A stretch of 64,000 bases of DNA from Coriobacteriia bacterium (GTDB lineage: Bacteria; Actinomycetota; Coriobacteriia; Coriobacteriales; UBA8131): positions 1-64,000 of the forward strand of contig WQXH01000003.1 in NCBI GenBank assembly GCA_009784945.1, in the 5' to 3' direction. Of the stretch, positions 54,157 through 63,374 are shown one piece after another. Made by a program: the position numbers and the translations under genes. The notes beneath the pieces were generated by a model. It did no database searches. It was not told where the DNA came from and was given only the letters and a program-made list of their open reading frames with translations. How positions within the stretch are numbered: position 1 is the stretch's first letter; each line of letters begins with the position of its first letter.

Positions 54157-56192
54157 TAGAGCGCACCTCCTACTCCAACCAGGGCGGTTATGATGAGCAA
54201 CACGATAAGCGCAAGAATAATGTAGGTGAGATAAACCCTCACGTTGCCACCCTCGATGGCCTGCGCCTTACGCCCCAGCCAGGTGGTAAAGTTGGTAACG
54301 GAGTCAACGAGGTAGCGATCGGGCAAAGGCTCGATTTTCTCAGCACTTTTCACGGTACTTTTGAAGAGGCGATGAAACGTGCTCTGCTGCGCAGCGAGGA
54401 AGGCCTGCACAACGTAAACAGGCTTCAAGAACATATGAGCCGGCGCAGCAAAGCTGGCGGCTATCATGGGCATTTCTGTGTTTGGCACATAACCACAGGC
54501 CCAGGGCTCCTTGGTTGAATCGGTGGCCTGCCTACCCCTGGCAAGCACAGCGCGCAACAGAAAGGGGAGTGCCACCAAAGCAACGATAAGTACTGCTACC
54601 AAAGGCGTAGAGATTGCTCCGCCCACGTCTGGGTTTACCAGGGTCATGCCCGCCGCCGCCTCTATGCCGGGTGCTATGAGCACCGAGGCAGCGATACCTT
54701 CTACAACCGGCACCACCCAAGGCGCGCCCACTCCCATACAAACGCAGCAGACTGCAAGAAGGACAAGGGGAAGCTTCATACTCAAGGGAACCTCGGTGGC
54801 CTTAAAGGCAGCCTCCGAGCGAGCGGTGCCCAAAAAGCTCACCCCAAAAGCCTTAACAAAGCAGAGCACTGCAAGTCCGCCGGTTATCGCAAGGGCAACT
54901 AAGGCAAAGGCTGCAACAGCCTTGATAATACCACTGCTTGCCAAGGCTGCGCTGATGAGCGACTGGAAGGTAAACCACTCAGATGCAAAGCCATTGAGTG
55001 GCGGCACGGCTGCTATGGCAAGCGATCCTATCAAGAAGCAAAAGGCTGTGAGGGGCATGGTGCGCACCAGGCCGCCCAGCTTGCCCATGTCTCTTGTGTG
55101 AGTACGGTGTATGACGGCTCCAGTACCCAAGAAGAGCAGGCCTTTAAAGAGCGCGTGATTGACGAGGTGGAAGAGGGCAGCAAGCAGTCCCAGGGTAGCA
55201 ATGACGGGCATTTGAAGTGCCACGCCCACAAAGGTGATGCCCACTCCCATGAAGATAATGCCGATGTTTTCGACCGAGCAGTAGGCGAGCAAGCGTTTAA
55301 TATCACTTTCTGCCAGGGCATAGGCAATGCCAAGCACCGCAGAACATGCTCCCATAATCAGCACGATGATGCCCCACCAAAGCTCAACACCAGACCCAGC
55401 CAGCAACTCGAGCCCCACCTTGAGGATACCAAAGATGCCAATCTTGATCATGGCGCCTGACATAAGAGCAGACACATGAGAGGGTGCCGCCGGATGCGCC
55501 TTGGGTAGCCAGGAATGCAGGGGTACCATACCCGCTTTGATGCCAAAGCCCAAGAAACAAAGTACAAAGACGAGGGAGGCAGCTGACTTACCAAAGTCTG
55601 TCTCTCTAAAGCTTGCAAAGTCAAAACTGCCAGTAAATGTTGACATAACAAAGAAGGCAATCATGATGAGGAAGAATCCCACATGAGCCATGATGAGGTA
55701 AAGAAAGCCCGCTTTGATTGATGCCTTCTTCTGATCAAAGATAACCAAGAAGTAGGAGGCAAGCGACATAATTTCAAAGAAGATAAGGAACCAAAACACG
55801 TTATCGGCTGCTACTACCAGGTTCATGGAGGCTATAAAGAGGTTCATGAAAAGCCCCAGCACGCCAATGCCCTTGCCTGTGTATTCCCTGAGGTAGCCAA
55901 TGCCGTAAAGCCAGGCTACCAAGGCAAGCAGATTGATGACCACTATCAAAAGCCCTGAGAGGGGGTTAATGAGCAGGCTGAGTGAGGCAAAGGAAAAGGG
56001 TGTGGCAAAGCTGAGGGTATCAGGCAGTCCAAAGATGCCCAAGAAGCCAGCTCCCAGGGCGAGTAGCGCTGCAGAGGCACCAAAGAGCGTAGCGGTGAAC
56101 TTGGCAGCAGTTTCAAAGCGTCTGAGTACGAGAGAGCTAAAAGCCCCTGCGAGCGAAAGCGCTATCGAAAAGAGCAGGAGTTCCATAGTCAT
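54156..56192 (-). CDS. hyfB: Hydrogenase-4 membrane subunit HyfB (NuoL-like)
   Basis: 678 residues from ATG 56192 (GGAGAG nine bases upstream; overlaps the hyfA stop). The track start 56324 would read through most of the end of hyfA. E. coli HyfB is 672. About 16-17 membrane helices. Antiporter motifs: GFGIKAGMVPLHSWLPKAHP near 215, APSHVSALMSGAMIKIGIFG near 237, and KRLLAYCSVENIGIIFMGVG near 300. The C-terminal region after 570 (EPWACGYVPNTEMPMIAASF) is the loop-and-helix extension of this family. Pumping subunit of the membrane arm. Confidence 0.93.
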   Translation of the reverse strand: MTMELLLFSIALSLAGAFSSLVLRRFETAAKFTATLFGASAALLALGAGFLGIFGLPDTLSFATPFSFASLSLLINPLSGLLIVVINLLALVAWLYGIGYLREYTGKGIGVLGLFMNLFIASMNLVVAADNVFWFLIFFEIMSLASYFLVIFDQKKASIKAGFLYLIMAHVGFFLIMIAFFVMSTFTGSFDFASFRETDFGKSAASLVFVLCFLGFGIKAGMVPLHSWLPKAHPAAPSHVSALMSGAMIKIGIFGILKVGLELLAGSGVELWWGIIVLIMGACSAVLGIAYALAESDIKRLLAYCSVENIGIIFMGVGITFVGVALQMPVIATLGLLAALFHLVNHALFKGLLFLGTGAVIHRTHTRDMGKLGGLVRTMPLTAFCFLIGSLAIAAVPPLNGFASEWFTFQSLISAALASSGIIKAVAAFALVALAITGGLAVLCFVKAFGVSFLGTARSEAAFKATEVPLSMKLPLVLLAVCCVCMGVGAPWVVPVVEGIAASVLIAPGIEAAAGMTLVNPDVGGAISTPLVAVLIVALVALPFLLRAVLARGRQATDSTKEPWACGYVPNTEMPMIAASFAAPAHMFLKPVYVVQAFLAAQQSTFHRLFKSTVKSAEKIEPLPDRYLVDSVTNFTTWLGRKAQAIEGGNVRVYLTYIILALIVLLIITALVGVGGAL

Positions 56193-56704
56193 TTTTTGCT
56201 CTCCTCGTTGCTCACCAGTCGAAGGGCGTTTGTCACGCAAAAGGCTACGCAACGAGGCGAGCCATTGGGCAGGTATGAGCAAAGATCGCACTTGACTGCG
56301 CAGGCGTACACACCTATCTCCCACTGGAGAATGGGGCTTGCAGAAGCGGGAAAGCTGGGGGTATAGTAGCCCACGCCAGCTACTCCGGTAGTTGGCGTGC
56401 CACCAACGTGCATGGCACCAAAGGGGCAGGCAATGGCACAGAGCTTGCAGCCTATGCAGCGCTTTTCGTCGACCCTCACGCAGCCCAAGTCATCGCTACT
56501 GATGGCATCAATGGGGCAGACCTTGAGGCAGGGAGCCTCAACGCAGTGATGGCAGGTAATGGCAGCAACAACCTCGCGCGTTTCAAAAAGAGTAATGCGA
56601 GGCTCGCCTTGCAGGCCAGCTCGCTTATGCCCCTCAGTGCACACGGCCATGCAGGTTCCGCAGGCTATGCACCGGCTTGGTTCTATGGAAACATGGCGAC
56701 TCAA
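56189..56704 (-). CDS. hyfA: Electron-transfer ferredoxin subunit HyfA (HycB-like)
   Basis: 171 residues, start TTG 56704 overlapping the fdhF TGA stop (TTGA). Four [4Fe-4S] cysteine sets: CIACGTCMAVCTEGH near 12, CHHCVEAPCLKVCPIDA near 57, CIGCKLCAIACPFGA near 85, and CDLCSYLPNGSPRCVAFCV near 140. This is the HycB/HyfA pattern that docks FdhF and passes electrons to the hydrogenase. Contains no membrane helix. Gene order fdhF-hyfA supports that FdhF is the partner. Confidence 0.92.
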   Translation of the reverse strand: MSRHVSIEPSRCIACGTCMAVCTEGHKRAGLQGEPRITLFETREVVAAITCHHCVEAPCLKVCPIDAISSDDLGCVRVDEKRCIGCKLCAIACPFGAMHVGGTPTTGVAGVGYYTPSFPASASPILQWEIGVYACAVKCDLCSYLPNGSPRCVAFCVTNALRLVSNEESKK

Positions 56705-58917
56705 GCTGAGCCTCCAAAAGAGTTAAGGCCACTGTCTTTTTGCGCAGCAGTAGAGCCAAACTGTGCCGCCGCCTCACCAGCGAGCAGCTCTTTCATCTTC
56801 ATATAGGACTCCATAGCATAGCGCTCTGCCCAGACCTGATCGTCAATGACCTCTATTTGACAGGCTGAGTATTTGTCTTCTGGCGTAGCAGCCTTGTCGT
56901 CCACCGCATGGATGGTCAGTTCGTTGCACTTGCCTATCCACCATTGGTAGGTCATATAGATGGTGCCCTCGTTTACTCGAGAATCAATCTCGGCGCGGGT
57001 AATTATTTTGCCACGACGAGAGAAGACCCAGATTAAGTCATCTTGCTTGATTCCTCGTCTGCCAGCATCAACAGGGTTAACGTGGGCATAGCCTGGCTCT
57101 TCGGCCAGCTTGGACAAAGCCCTGCAATTGCCGGTCATGGATCTGCACGAGTAATGTCCCACTTCGCGTACCGTGCAAAGGATGAGGGGGTACTGCTCGC
57201 AGGGCATCTCGGTAGGTTGCTCAAAGTCGCTTGCGTAAAGACGCGCTCGCCCATCGGGTTTGTTGAAGTTTCCGCCGAGGTGTAGGTCGGGAGTGCCAGG
57301 ATGATCCAGGCTGGGGACGGGCCACTGAAGAGACCCAAGCCCCTCTAAGCGCTCGTAGCTTGCACCGTAGGCTCTCTCCCAAAGGGCGCGCATTTCGTTA
57401 TCCCAGATTTCTTCGGTGTTTTGGTAGCTCATGGGGTGACCCATGCGCGTTGACAAGTCTTGGATGATGTCCCAGTCGTGCCTGCACTCGCCCTTGGGGG
57501 GCAGCGCAGCACTAAAACGTTGGAATCTCCGGTCGCTTGCACTAAAGGTGCCTTCATGTTCTCCCCAAGAGGTGGCAGGCAAGATGACATCTGCCGCAAG
57601 GCAAGTCTGTGTCATGAAGATGTCCTGGCAAATGAAGATGTCCAGTTGGCGCAGCTGGCGTTCCAGTTTGTTGGTATCCGGCTCGGTTTGCAGGGGGTCT
57701 TCGCCCATGTTGTAGAAGGCGTGCACCTTGCCTTCTTCAATCAAGCTGCCAATGTTAGAGACTTTGTAGCCTACATGGCCTGAGAGCTTTTCTACGGGCA
57801 CGCTCCAGGCCTTTGCAAACTTCTCTCGTGCTTCTAAGCTGGTAATTGGTTGATAGCCAGGGAAGATATGTGGCAGGCAGCCCGTATCGCACGAGCCCTG
57901 CACGTTGTTCTGCCCGCGTACGGGGGCAACACCCGAGTTAGGCTTACCAATCTGTCCAGATATGCAGGCGATGGCTGCAATGGCGTGCACCGACTCTACG
58001 TTTTGCTTTTGTTGGGTAACGCCCATACCCCAGCAAAGCACCGCTGAGGGCTTAGCCGTTGCATACATACGAGCAGCCTCGCGCATCAGCTGGGGCGCAA
58101 TGCCCGTAACGGCCTCGGTACGCTCAGGGGTGTACTGCTCAACAATCTTCCACCAGTCGTCAAAGCCAACCGTGTGATTGTCGATGAACTGTTGGTCATG
58201 GAGACCCTCGGTGACAATGGCATTTGCAAAAGTATTGAGAAAGGCAAGATTGGTGCCGTTGTTAAGCGGCAGGTAGATGTTGGCAATGCGCGCAGTTTCG
58301 ATGAAACGCGGATCACCCACGATAATCCTGGCTCCCTTCTCTTTGGCTTTGACGATGCGTCTGGCCACTACAGGATGCGAGGTATTGGGGTTATAACCAA
58401 ACAGGAAGAGGCACCCGGCATCTTCTAAGCCAGGTATACTACAACTCATTGCCCCTTCTCCTAACGTGTTCATCAGACCGACGACAGAAGGAGCGTGTCA
58501 AGTGCGGGCACAGTTATCTATGTTGTTTGTTCCTATACAAGCACGGGTAAAACGCTGCATAATGAGATTGGCTTCATTGCCAGGGCCGCGTGAAGAGCCC
58601 GTGGTCATGACTGCATCAGGCCCATGCTTGTCAATGATGGCAAGCAGCTTTTCTGCTACGAAGTTAAGCGCATTATCCCAGCTTACCCGCTGCAAGGGAG
58701 CCCCTTTGACAGGACGGAGCATGGGGTGATAGAGCCGTGGCGTAAGGATCTTCGTATCGTTAAGAAAGTCGTAGCCACAAAGACCCTTGAGGCAAAGGTT
58801 ACCCTCATTGGTATGCCCGTCCAGTGGCTCAACGCCTACCACCACGCCGTTGTCTACGAGCAGGTTAAGCTTACACCCTGTTCCGCAATAGGGACACACC
58901 GCCATATGCTTTTGCAC
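56701..58917 (-). CDS. fdhF: Formate dehydrogenase H, selenocysteine-containing
   Basis: 738 residues as one gene with an in-frame UGA at 58500-58498 (codon 140) read as selenocysteine. The track shows it as two ORFs (58498-58917 and 56701-58473). Context is NCART-U-HAPSVVGL, matching the ARV-U-HGPSVAGL site of E. coli FdhF, where Sec is also residue 140. The N-terminal cluster CPYCGTGCKLNLL (near 8) plus Cys near 42 binds [4Fe-4S]. Molybdopterin domains follow (GCLFLFGYNPNTSHPV near 165; YQWWIGKCNELTIH near 680). Start GTG 58917 with AGGAGG five bases upstream. Oxidises formate to CO2; head of the fdhF-hyfA-hyfB-hyfC operon. Confidence 0.93.
58456..58500 (-). promoter_or_regulatory. SECIS-like hairpin following the fdhF UGA codon
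   Basis: Upper stem UCGUC/GAUGA (one G-U pair) encloses loop GGUCU, the loop sequence of the E. coli fdhF SECIS. Lower stem CUCCU pairs with AGGAG. The loop starts 18 bases after the UGA, within the usual spacing for SelB-dependent recoding. Fold proposed by hand. Confidence 0.75.
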
Positions 58918-58980
58918 TCATGCCTCCTTTTATGATTTCGCCGCAGCTGCTAAACTGGTAAATCAGGTACATTTATTTCG

Positions 58981-58998
58981 TGAGTATACTATAGCCAG
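58981..58998 (-). promoter_or_regulatory. Shared 18-nt promoter element, fdhF copy
   Basis: Minus-strand CTGGCTATAGTATACTCA, identical to 47960-47977 before hyfD. Here a leader of about 60-65 bases separates it from the fdhF GTG. Confidence 0.65.
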
Positions 58999-59087
58999 AA
59001 ATACGCTTGCCAAGGCTACCATTTTCCAGATACTTGCCCAAAGGCAAAGAAGGCACAGTCTGTGCGCTGACTTGAGGGATTCCTTTA

Positions 59088-59456
59088 TTAGGTAGCGCGC
59101 TGCACCTCGGCGCCAAAGGGCATTAAGGCAAGCTTGGCGAGCTTAAAGCACTGCATGCCAAAGGGGATGCCGACAATGGTGATACAAAAAACGCAACCCA
59201 CAATGAGAGCCTCAAGCGCAAGGATTGCGCCACCAAAGATAACCCAAAGAATGTTAAGGATTAATGAGGGAGCACCTCCGCCATACTCAACCTCTTTTTT
59301 GAAGGGAAAAAATGCCAGTCCAGCCATCTTAAAGCACTGCTTGCCAACGGGGATTCCGATGATGGTGATGCACCACAGCGCACCAACTATTATCCAGCTG
59401 AGCCCCATTGGCAGTCCGCCAAATATAAACCAGAGAATGTTTCCAAGTGTGCGCAT
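59088..59456 (-). CDS. YccF domain-containing membrane protein
   Basis: 122 residues from ATG 59456 (GAGAAAGG upstream; track start 59492 lacks it). Two copies of the YccF hairpin: LGNILWFIFGGLPMGLSWII with WCITIIGIPVGKQCFKMAGL, and LILNILWVIFGGAILALEAL with FCITIVGIPFGMQCFKLAKL. Each consists of two membrane helices joined by a conserved GIPxGxQxFKxAxLAxxPF turn. The family is widespread and small, with no established function. It lies between fdhF and rnd on the same strand. Confidence 0.9.
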   Translation of the reverse strand: MRTLGNILWFIFGGLPMGLSWIIVGALWCITIIGIPVGKQCFKMAGLAFFPFKKEVEYGGGAPSLILNILWVIFGGAILALEALIVGCVFCITIVGIPFGMQCFKLAKLALMPFGAEVQRAT

Positions 59457-59542
59457 ACTAAAACCTTTCTCGCTTGTTACAGGGGATTCCACGCCCGTTG
59501 TTGTTTGCAGATCCTCTATGCAGCACGCTTCTTTTGAAGCGC

Positions 59543-60691
59543 TTAGCGCTCTATTACCTCAACCGAGCTGCCTTCGAGGCGAAGCGTAAGTTTGCCCTCA
59601 AGCAGCTTAAGCAGCTCTGCACCTACCAGCTTGTAGCGCCAGCCAGTAAGTATTCTCAGACCCTCGCGCTCTCCATTTGCCAGGCGAATCAGTTCATCTT
59701 TATTGACAAGCATGGAGGCAGTTACCTGGTTATCACGAGAACGCTGATTAACCAGCGTGCGCAACAGATCGTTGGCTGCAGCGTTGCTTTGAGCCCTAAA
59801 GGAGGGCTGATTGCGCTTGGGCAGCCGCTCTGGGGGCATTTCCAGGCCACGCAAAACAGCAGAAAGTATTTCGTTGCCCCAGTGGCTGCCGAGCTGGCTC
59901 TCGGCTCCTCTCAGGCTAAATAACTCGTCAAGACAAAGGGGCGAGAGCCGGGCAATCTCAAGAACAAGTTCGTCGGATAAGATGCGCTTTCTTGGTAGGT
60001 CACGACTTTTAGCAATAGTGTCTCGGGCGGCCGCCACCTCTACGAGCACTCCAAGCTGAGCAGAGCTGAGGGACGAAGAATGCTTTATCTTGCGCCAGGA
60101 TTGCTCAGGGTGCACTTGATAACGCTTTGTGTCTCCCAGTGCGGCAAAATCCTCCTCGAGCCACTCCAAGCGCCCAAGCTGCTCCAGCTGGTCATACATG
60201 CTCGAATAAATTCGTGGTAGATAGCGCACGTCGTCAAGCGCATATTCGATTTGCGAGTGGGCAAGAGGGCGCGAGTTCCAGTTGCTGAGAGAGACCGTTT
60301 TGGCAAGCCGGACCTTTGAAAACTCCCTTACCAGCGTACGAAGAGAAGACTGCTGAGGCATACCCAAGAGCTCAGCTGCCAGTTGTATGTCAAAAAGTGG
60401 CTGTGGAATCAAGGAGAGGTGATGATATATGATTTCTATGTCTTGCTCGGCGGCATGAAACACTTTGATGATGCGCTCAGAAAGAAACAGATCTTTGAGG
60501 GGAGAGAGATTGGTGAGCGCCAAAGGGTCAACGATGACAGATCGTTTGGGAGTAGCCAATTGCACAAGGCAAAGCTGCGGAAAGAAGGAACGCTCGCGAA
60601 TAAATTCGGTATCCACGGCCAGTACAGTAGCTAAACTGGCCTCCTCAACAAACGACAAAAGCTTTGCGGGGGTATCGAGATAATCTTGCAC
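59543..60691 (-). CDS. rnd: Ribonuclease D
   Basis: 382 residues. DEDD exonuclease motifs: TVLAVDTEFIRERSFFPQLC near 18 (D, E), KVFHAAEQDIEIIYHHL near 75 (Asp), and HSQIEYALDDVRYLPRIYSS near 145 (Tyr and Asp). The HRDC domain follows near 205-285 (LVEVAAARDTIAKSRDLPRK). Trims the 3' ends of tRNA precursors and other structured RNAs. The start codon cannot be fixed by Shine-Dalgarno; ATG 60691 is four bases downstream of the EFR1 gene stop at 60696, suggesting an operon with it. Confidence 0.93.
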   Translation of the reverse strand: MQDYLDTPAKLLSFVEEASLATVLAVDTEFIRERSFFPQLCLVQLATPKRSVIVDPLALTNLSPLKDLFLSERIIKVFHAAEQDIEIIYHHLSLIPQPLFDIQLAAELLGMPQQSSLRTLVREFSKVRLAKTVSLSNWNSRPLAHSQIEYALDDVRYLPRIYSSMYDQLEQLGRLEWLEEDFAALGDTKRYQVHPEQSWRKIKHSSSLSSAQLGVLVEVAAARDTIAKSRDLPRKRILSDELVLEIARLSPLCLDELFSLRGAESQLGSHWGNEILSAVLRGLEMPPERLPKRNQPSFRAQSNAAANDLLRTLVNQRSRDNQVTASMLVNKDELIRLANGEREGLRILTGWRYKLVGAELLKLLEGKLTLRLEGSSVEVIER

Positions 60692-60695
60692 TGCG

Positions 60696-61739
60696 TCATC
60701 TTTCTATATCTAGTAAAGCTTGAGCAATCTCTGCACTGCTCATTCCAGGCTTTTGCAGCTCGGCAGACTGATCTCCTTTCTCAGAGTTTGGAGACCCTTG
60801 GTCTGCATGAGCTTCATAGATCCACGTCTTTGCATCTGCGATTAACGGCAGATCTTCGTGTTGATGCACGATAGCTTCAGCTCGCTGCACCTTTCCATTA
60901 TGACTTATTGACGACAGCAATGCATCACCAGTTAGTAAATCGCTACTTGCCTTGGGTGTTATCTGATGTAATTCGCCTGGAAGAACCCGGGGGTTATGGT
61001 AGCTGGTGTGCACGCGTCCCGATGTGCTAATGGCAGATGCAGGACACCAGTGTACACAGGCGAGGCAGGCTTCGCACTTATTGGAGCGAATGGGCGCCAC
61101 GGGCACAGAGCCCTCCAAGTTCAACTGAATGTTTTGTGCAGGGCACACCAAGACGCAGATACCGCAACCATTACAACGCTTATGAATGCGAAAAAGGATA
61201 TGCTTCCTGCGAAACTCAGCAAAGTGACGCACAGCCCAGGCAAGAAGCTTGTTAGCGCGAGGAAAGTAATTTTCTTGACGATACGAAATTGCTGTGGCTA
61301 TCACTTCAAGTTGTCGCTCCATCTCATCCAGGCGTTTGCAGATGGTTGCCTGCGAAGGGCTCACCAGTCCAACGTTTCCCATCATACGTACATTGGCTGT
61401 GTAGTTGAGAGCAGCGCCTCTGGAAACGAGTAGTTCGTCTATATCCCAAAACTCATTGGATCCAAAGAGCGAGTAGTTAGAAACTGCAAAGTAGTAGCAG
61501 TCTGGATTGATAGGCATAGACTGAATAAAACCGCGTAGCATTTCGGGGATGGTGGCTCGTTGAACCGGAAAAACAAAACCAAGCACCTCTGCTCCGCGAG
61601 CGGCAATATAAGGGTCTTTATTGACCAGTGAGCCGGGTATCGAGACCGGGTCGCCAACACCTAGCTCCTTGGCTAGATGGTTGGCAACAACAAGGCTGTT
61701 ACCAGTGGCACTAAAGTAGTATATGGCAGTCTTACTCAT
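60696..61739 (-). CDS. EFR1-type ferrodoxin (flavodoxin plus two 4Fe-4S clusters)
   Basis: 347 residues from ATG 61739, where the flavodoxin start MSKTAIYYFSATGNSLVVAN begins; ATG 61778 would add 13 residues. The N-terminal ~160 residues are flavodoxin-like with the FMN-binding SATGNS. Two ferredoxin clusters follow: CNGCGICVLVCPAQNIQ near 200 and CEACLACVHWCPASAIS near 228. The C-terminal ~80 residues are unrelated and polar. Proteins of this build are called EFR1 in Clostridia and Coriobacteria; proposed role is electron transfer in anaerobes. The partner is not known. Confidence 0.88.
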   Translation of the reverse strand: MSKTAIYYFSATGNSLVVANHLAKELGVGDPVSIPGSLVNKDPYIAARGAEVLGFVFPVQRATIPEMLRGFIQSMPINPDCYYFAVSNYSLFGSNEFWDIDELLVSRGAALNYTANVRMMGNVGLVSPSQATICKRLDEMERQLEVIATAISYRQENYFPRANKLLAWAVRHFAEFRRKHILFRIHKRCNGCGICVLVCPAQNIQLNLEGSVPVAPIRSNKCEACLACVHWCPASAISTSGRVHTSYHNPRVLPGELHQITPKASSDLLTGDALLSSISHNGKVQRAEAIVHQHEDLPLIADAKTWIYEAHADQGSPNSEKGDQSAELQKPGMSSAEIAQALLDIER

Positions 61740-61839
61740 AGACTCAAACCAAGCGATGCTCTCTCGATTATCCTGCATTGGCCATTAACGAGGTGACACT
61801 AGTACCGACGCAACCGGTAGACGTAACTTGTGGACGTAA

Positions 61840-61960
61840 CCTGTGAAGCAAGGGCGAGGCTTGTGCCCTAGCCAAGACCACGGTACCCGATGTATCGGTT
61901 GTCATTTGGGTACATCTGCGCCAGGCGGTGTGTGCGCAATCGTAAGCGGTACGCACAAGG
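61840..61960 (+). promoter_or_regulatory. Structured leader region before moeA, possible regulatory RNA
   Basis: Three stems can be drawn: GGGC...GCCC, GTACCC...GGGTAC with an inner CGAT/ATCG, and TGTGCG...CGCACA. It lies 110-230 bases before moeA in a 330-bp spacer without genes. A molybdenum-cofactor-sensing leader is possible by position only; the known Moco consensus could not be matched by eye. Confidence 0.25.
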
Positions 61961-62069
61961 AGACAAAAACCAAAGACAAAGGGCAAAATGTTGGCAAAAG
62001 AGATACCTTGATAGATAATGGACTCCAGCCAAACTTTTGTAATAAGAGTAAAGGGAGTTCCGGTGCATA

Positions 62070-63350
62070 ATGAGCCACTATGAGTCAAGCAAAAAAATCA
62101 GCGCAGAAGAAGCTACCAATACCATCTTAGGCTTTGCCAAGGCGCTTGAGCCCGAGCGCGTTCCTATGCTACAGGCAAGGGGAAGGGTACTGGCCAAAGA
62201 TATCGCAAGCGATATTGACATTGCCCCCTTTGATAACTCAGCGATGGATGGCTATGCTCTTTTGGCATCTGACACTGCCAATGCCAGTCCTGAGCACCCC
62301 GTGAGCCTGAGAGTCGTGGGAGCAATAGGAGCCGGCAGTGTTTTTAGCGGCACGTTGCAAGGGGGGCAGGCCGTGCGTATTATGACTGGCGCTATGCTGC
62401 CTGCTGGAGCGGATGCGGTGGTGATGATAGAGCATGTTGAGCTCGTTGATGCGTCTCTCCAAAAGCCAGAGGGTGTTCAAATCATATTGACCAAGAGGGC
62501 TGAGTCGGGCTTGAATGTGCGGCTCAAAGGCGAAGAAGTTTGTTGCGGAGAAGTGCTGCTTGGGGCAGGCACTGTGCTCACTGCTGCCGGTATAGGACTC
62601 TTGGCAGCCACCGGCAATACGCACGTAGAGCTCATCAGACGTCCGCGCGTAGCCATACTTTCAACAGGCAGCGAGCTGGTGGATCCAGGCGAGCTTCCCG
62701 AGCCAGGAAAAATACGCAATTCTAACTGCTTTTCGCTTTCTGCGGCGGTGAGTGCCGCCGGGGGAGAGCCCCATATCTTAGGTATTATCAAAGACGACAA
62801 GGACGAGATTTGCGCGGCAGTGCAAAAGGCTGTGGCAGCACACGATATGGTGCTTATTAGCGGCGGCGCTGCCGGCGGCGATTATGACTACGGCTATCAG
62901 GTCTTAAGTGAGCTTGGTACGGTGCACTTTCGTAAGATCAACATGCGTCCTGGCAAGGCACAGACTTTCAGCATTATTGACGACACCATTGTTGTAGGGC
63001 TTGCAGGAAACCCTGCAGCCGCCCTGGTAGGCTTTGAGGTATTACTGCGTCCGGCTCTGCGCTTTATGCAGGGCTATAAAAAGATCAAGCGGCCAATAAC
63101 GAAAGCGCGTCTTGCGGCCGATACCTTCAAGCCGGACTCCCGGCGATTTTATATCAGAGCTCGCGTTGAGTACGACAAAGAAACAGGCGAGCATGTGGTT
63201 GCGCCCGAGCAACACCAATCCTCCGCCTTGCTCGGTGCCATGCAAAACGCTAACTGCCTGGTAGTGTTACAAGAAGGGCTCACCGGCAGTCTTAAGAACG
63301 AACTCGTTACCTGCCTCAGGCTCGACATTGACGAAGGCGTGGTAATCTAG
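62070..63350 (+). CDS. moeA: Molybdopterin molybdotransferase MoeA
   Basis: 426 residues, start ATG 62070 with AAGGGAG 12 bases upstream. Domain order is as in MoeA: linker and domain with FDNSAMDGYALLASD near 50, VRIMTGAMLPAGADAVVMIE near 107, the MogA-like fold with PRVAILSTGSELVDPGELPE near 190, DMVLISGGAAGGDYDYGYQV near 252, and GNPAAALVGFEVLLRPALRF near 312. It inserts molybdate (or tungstate) into adenylylated molybdopterin. FdhF needs this cofactor, and moaA follows directly. Confidence 0.96.
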   Translation: MSHYESSKKISAEEATNTILGFAKALEPERVPMLQARGRVLAKDIASDIDIAPFDNSAMDGYALLASDTANASPEHPVSLRVVGAIGAGSVFSGTLQGGQAVRIMTGAMLPAGADAVVMIEHVELVDASLQKPEGVQIILTKRAESGLNVRLKGEEVCCGEVLLGAGTVLTAAGIGLLAATGNTHVELIRRPRVAILSTGSELVDPGELPEPGKIRNSNCFSLSAAVSAAGGEPHILGIIKDDKDEICAAVQKAVAAHDMVLISGGAAGGDYDYGYQVLSELGTVHFRKINMRPGKAQTFSIIDDTIVVGLAGNPAAALVGFEVLLRPALRFMQGYKKIKRPITKARLAADTFKPDSRRFYIRARVEYDKETGEHVVAPEQHQSSALLGAMQNANCLVVLQEGLTGSLKNELVTCLRLDIDEGVVI

Positions 63351-63374
63351 TACCAGCTAAAAGGGAGCACCCAA

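Noticed and set aside
56701-58917. fdhF as a frameshifted or nonsense pseudogene, or as two genes
   Set aside because: The UGA is in frame, at the conserved selenocysteine position, in the conserved motif and followed by a SECIS-like hairpin; both halves are otherwise intact.
61768-62088. ORFs on both strands before moeA (61843-62070 plus, 61768-62088 and 61868-62068 minus)
   Set aside because: No start signals or domain patterns; the region is better described as a gene-free leader.
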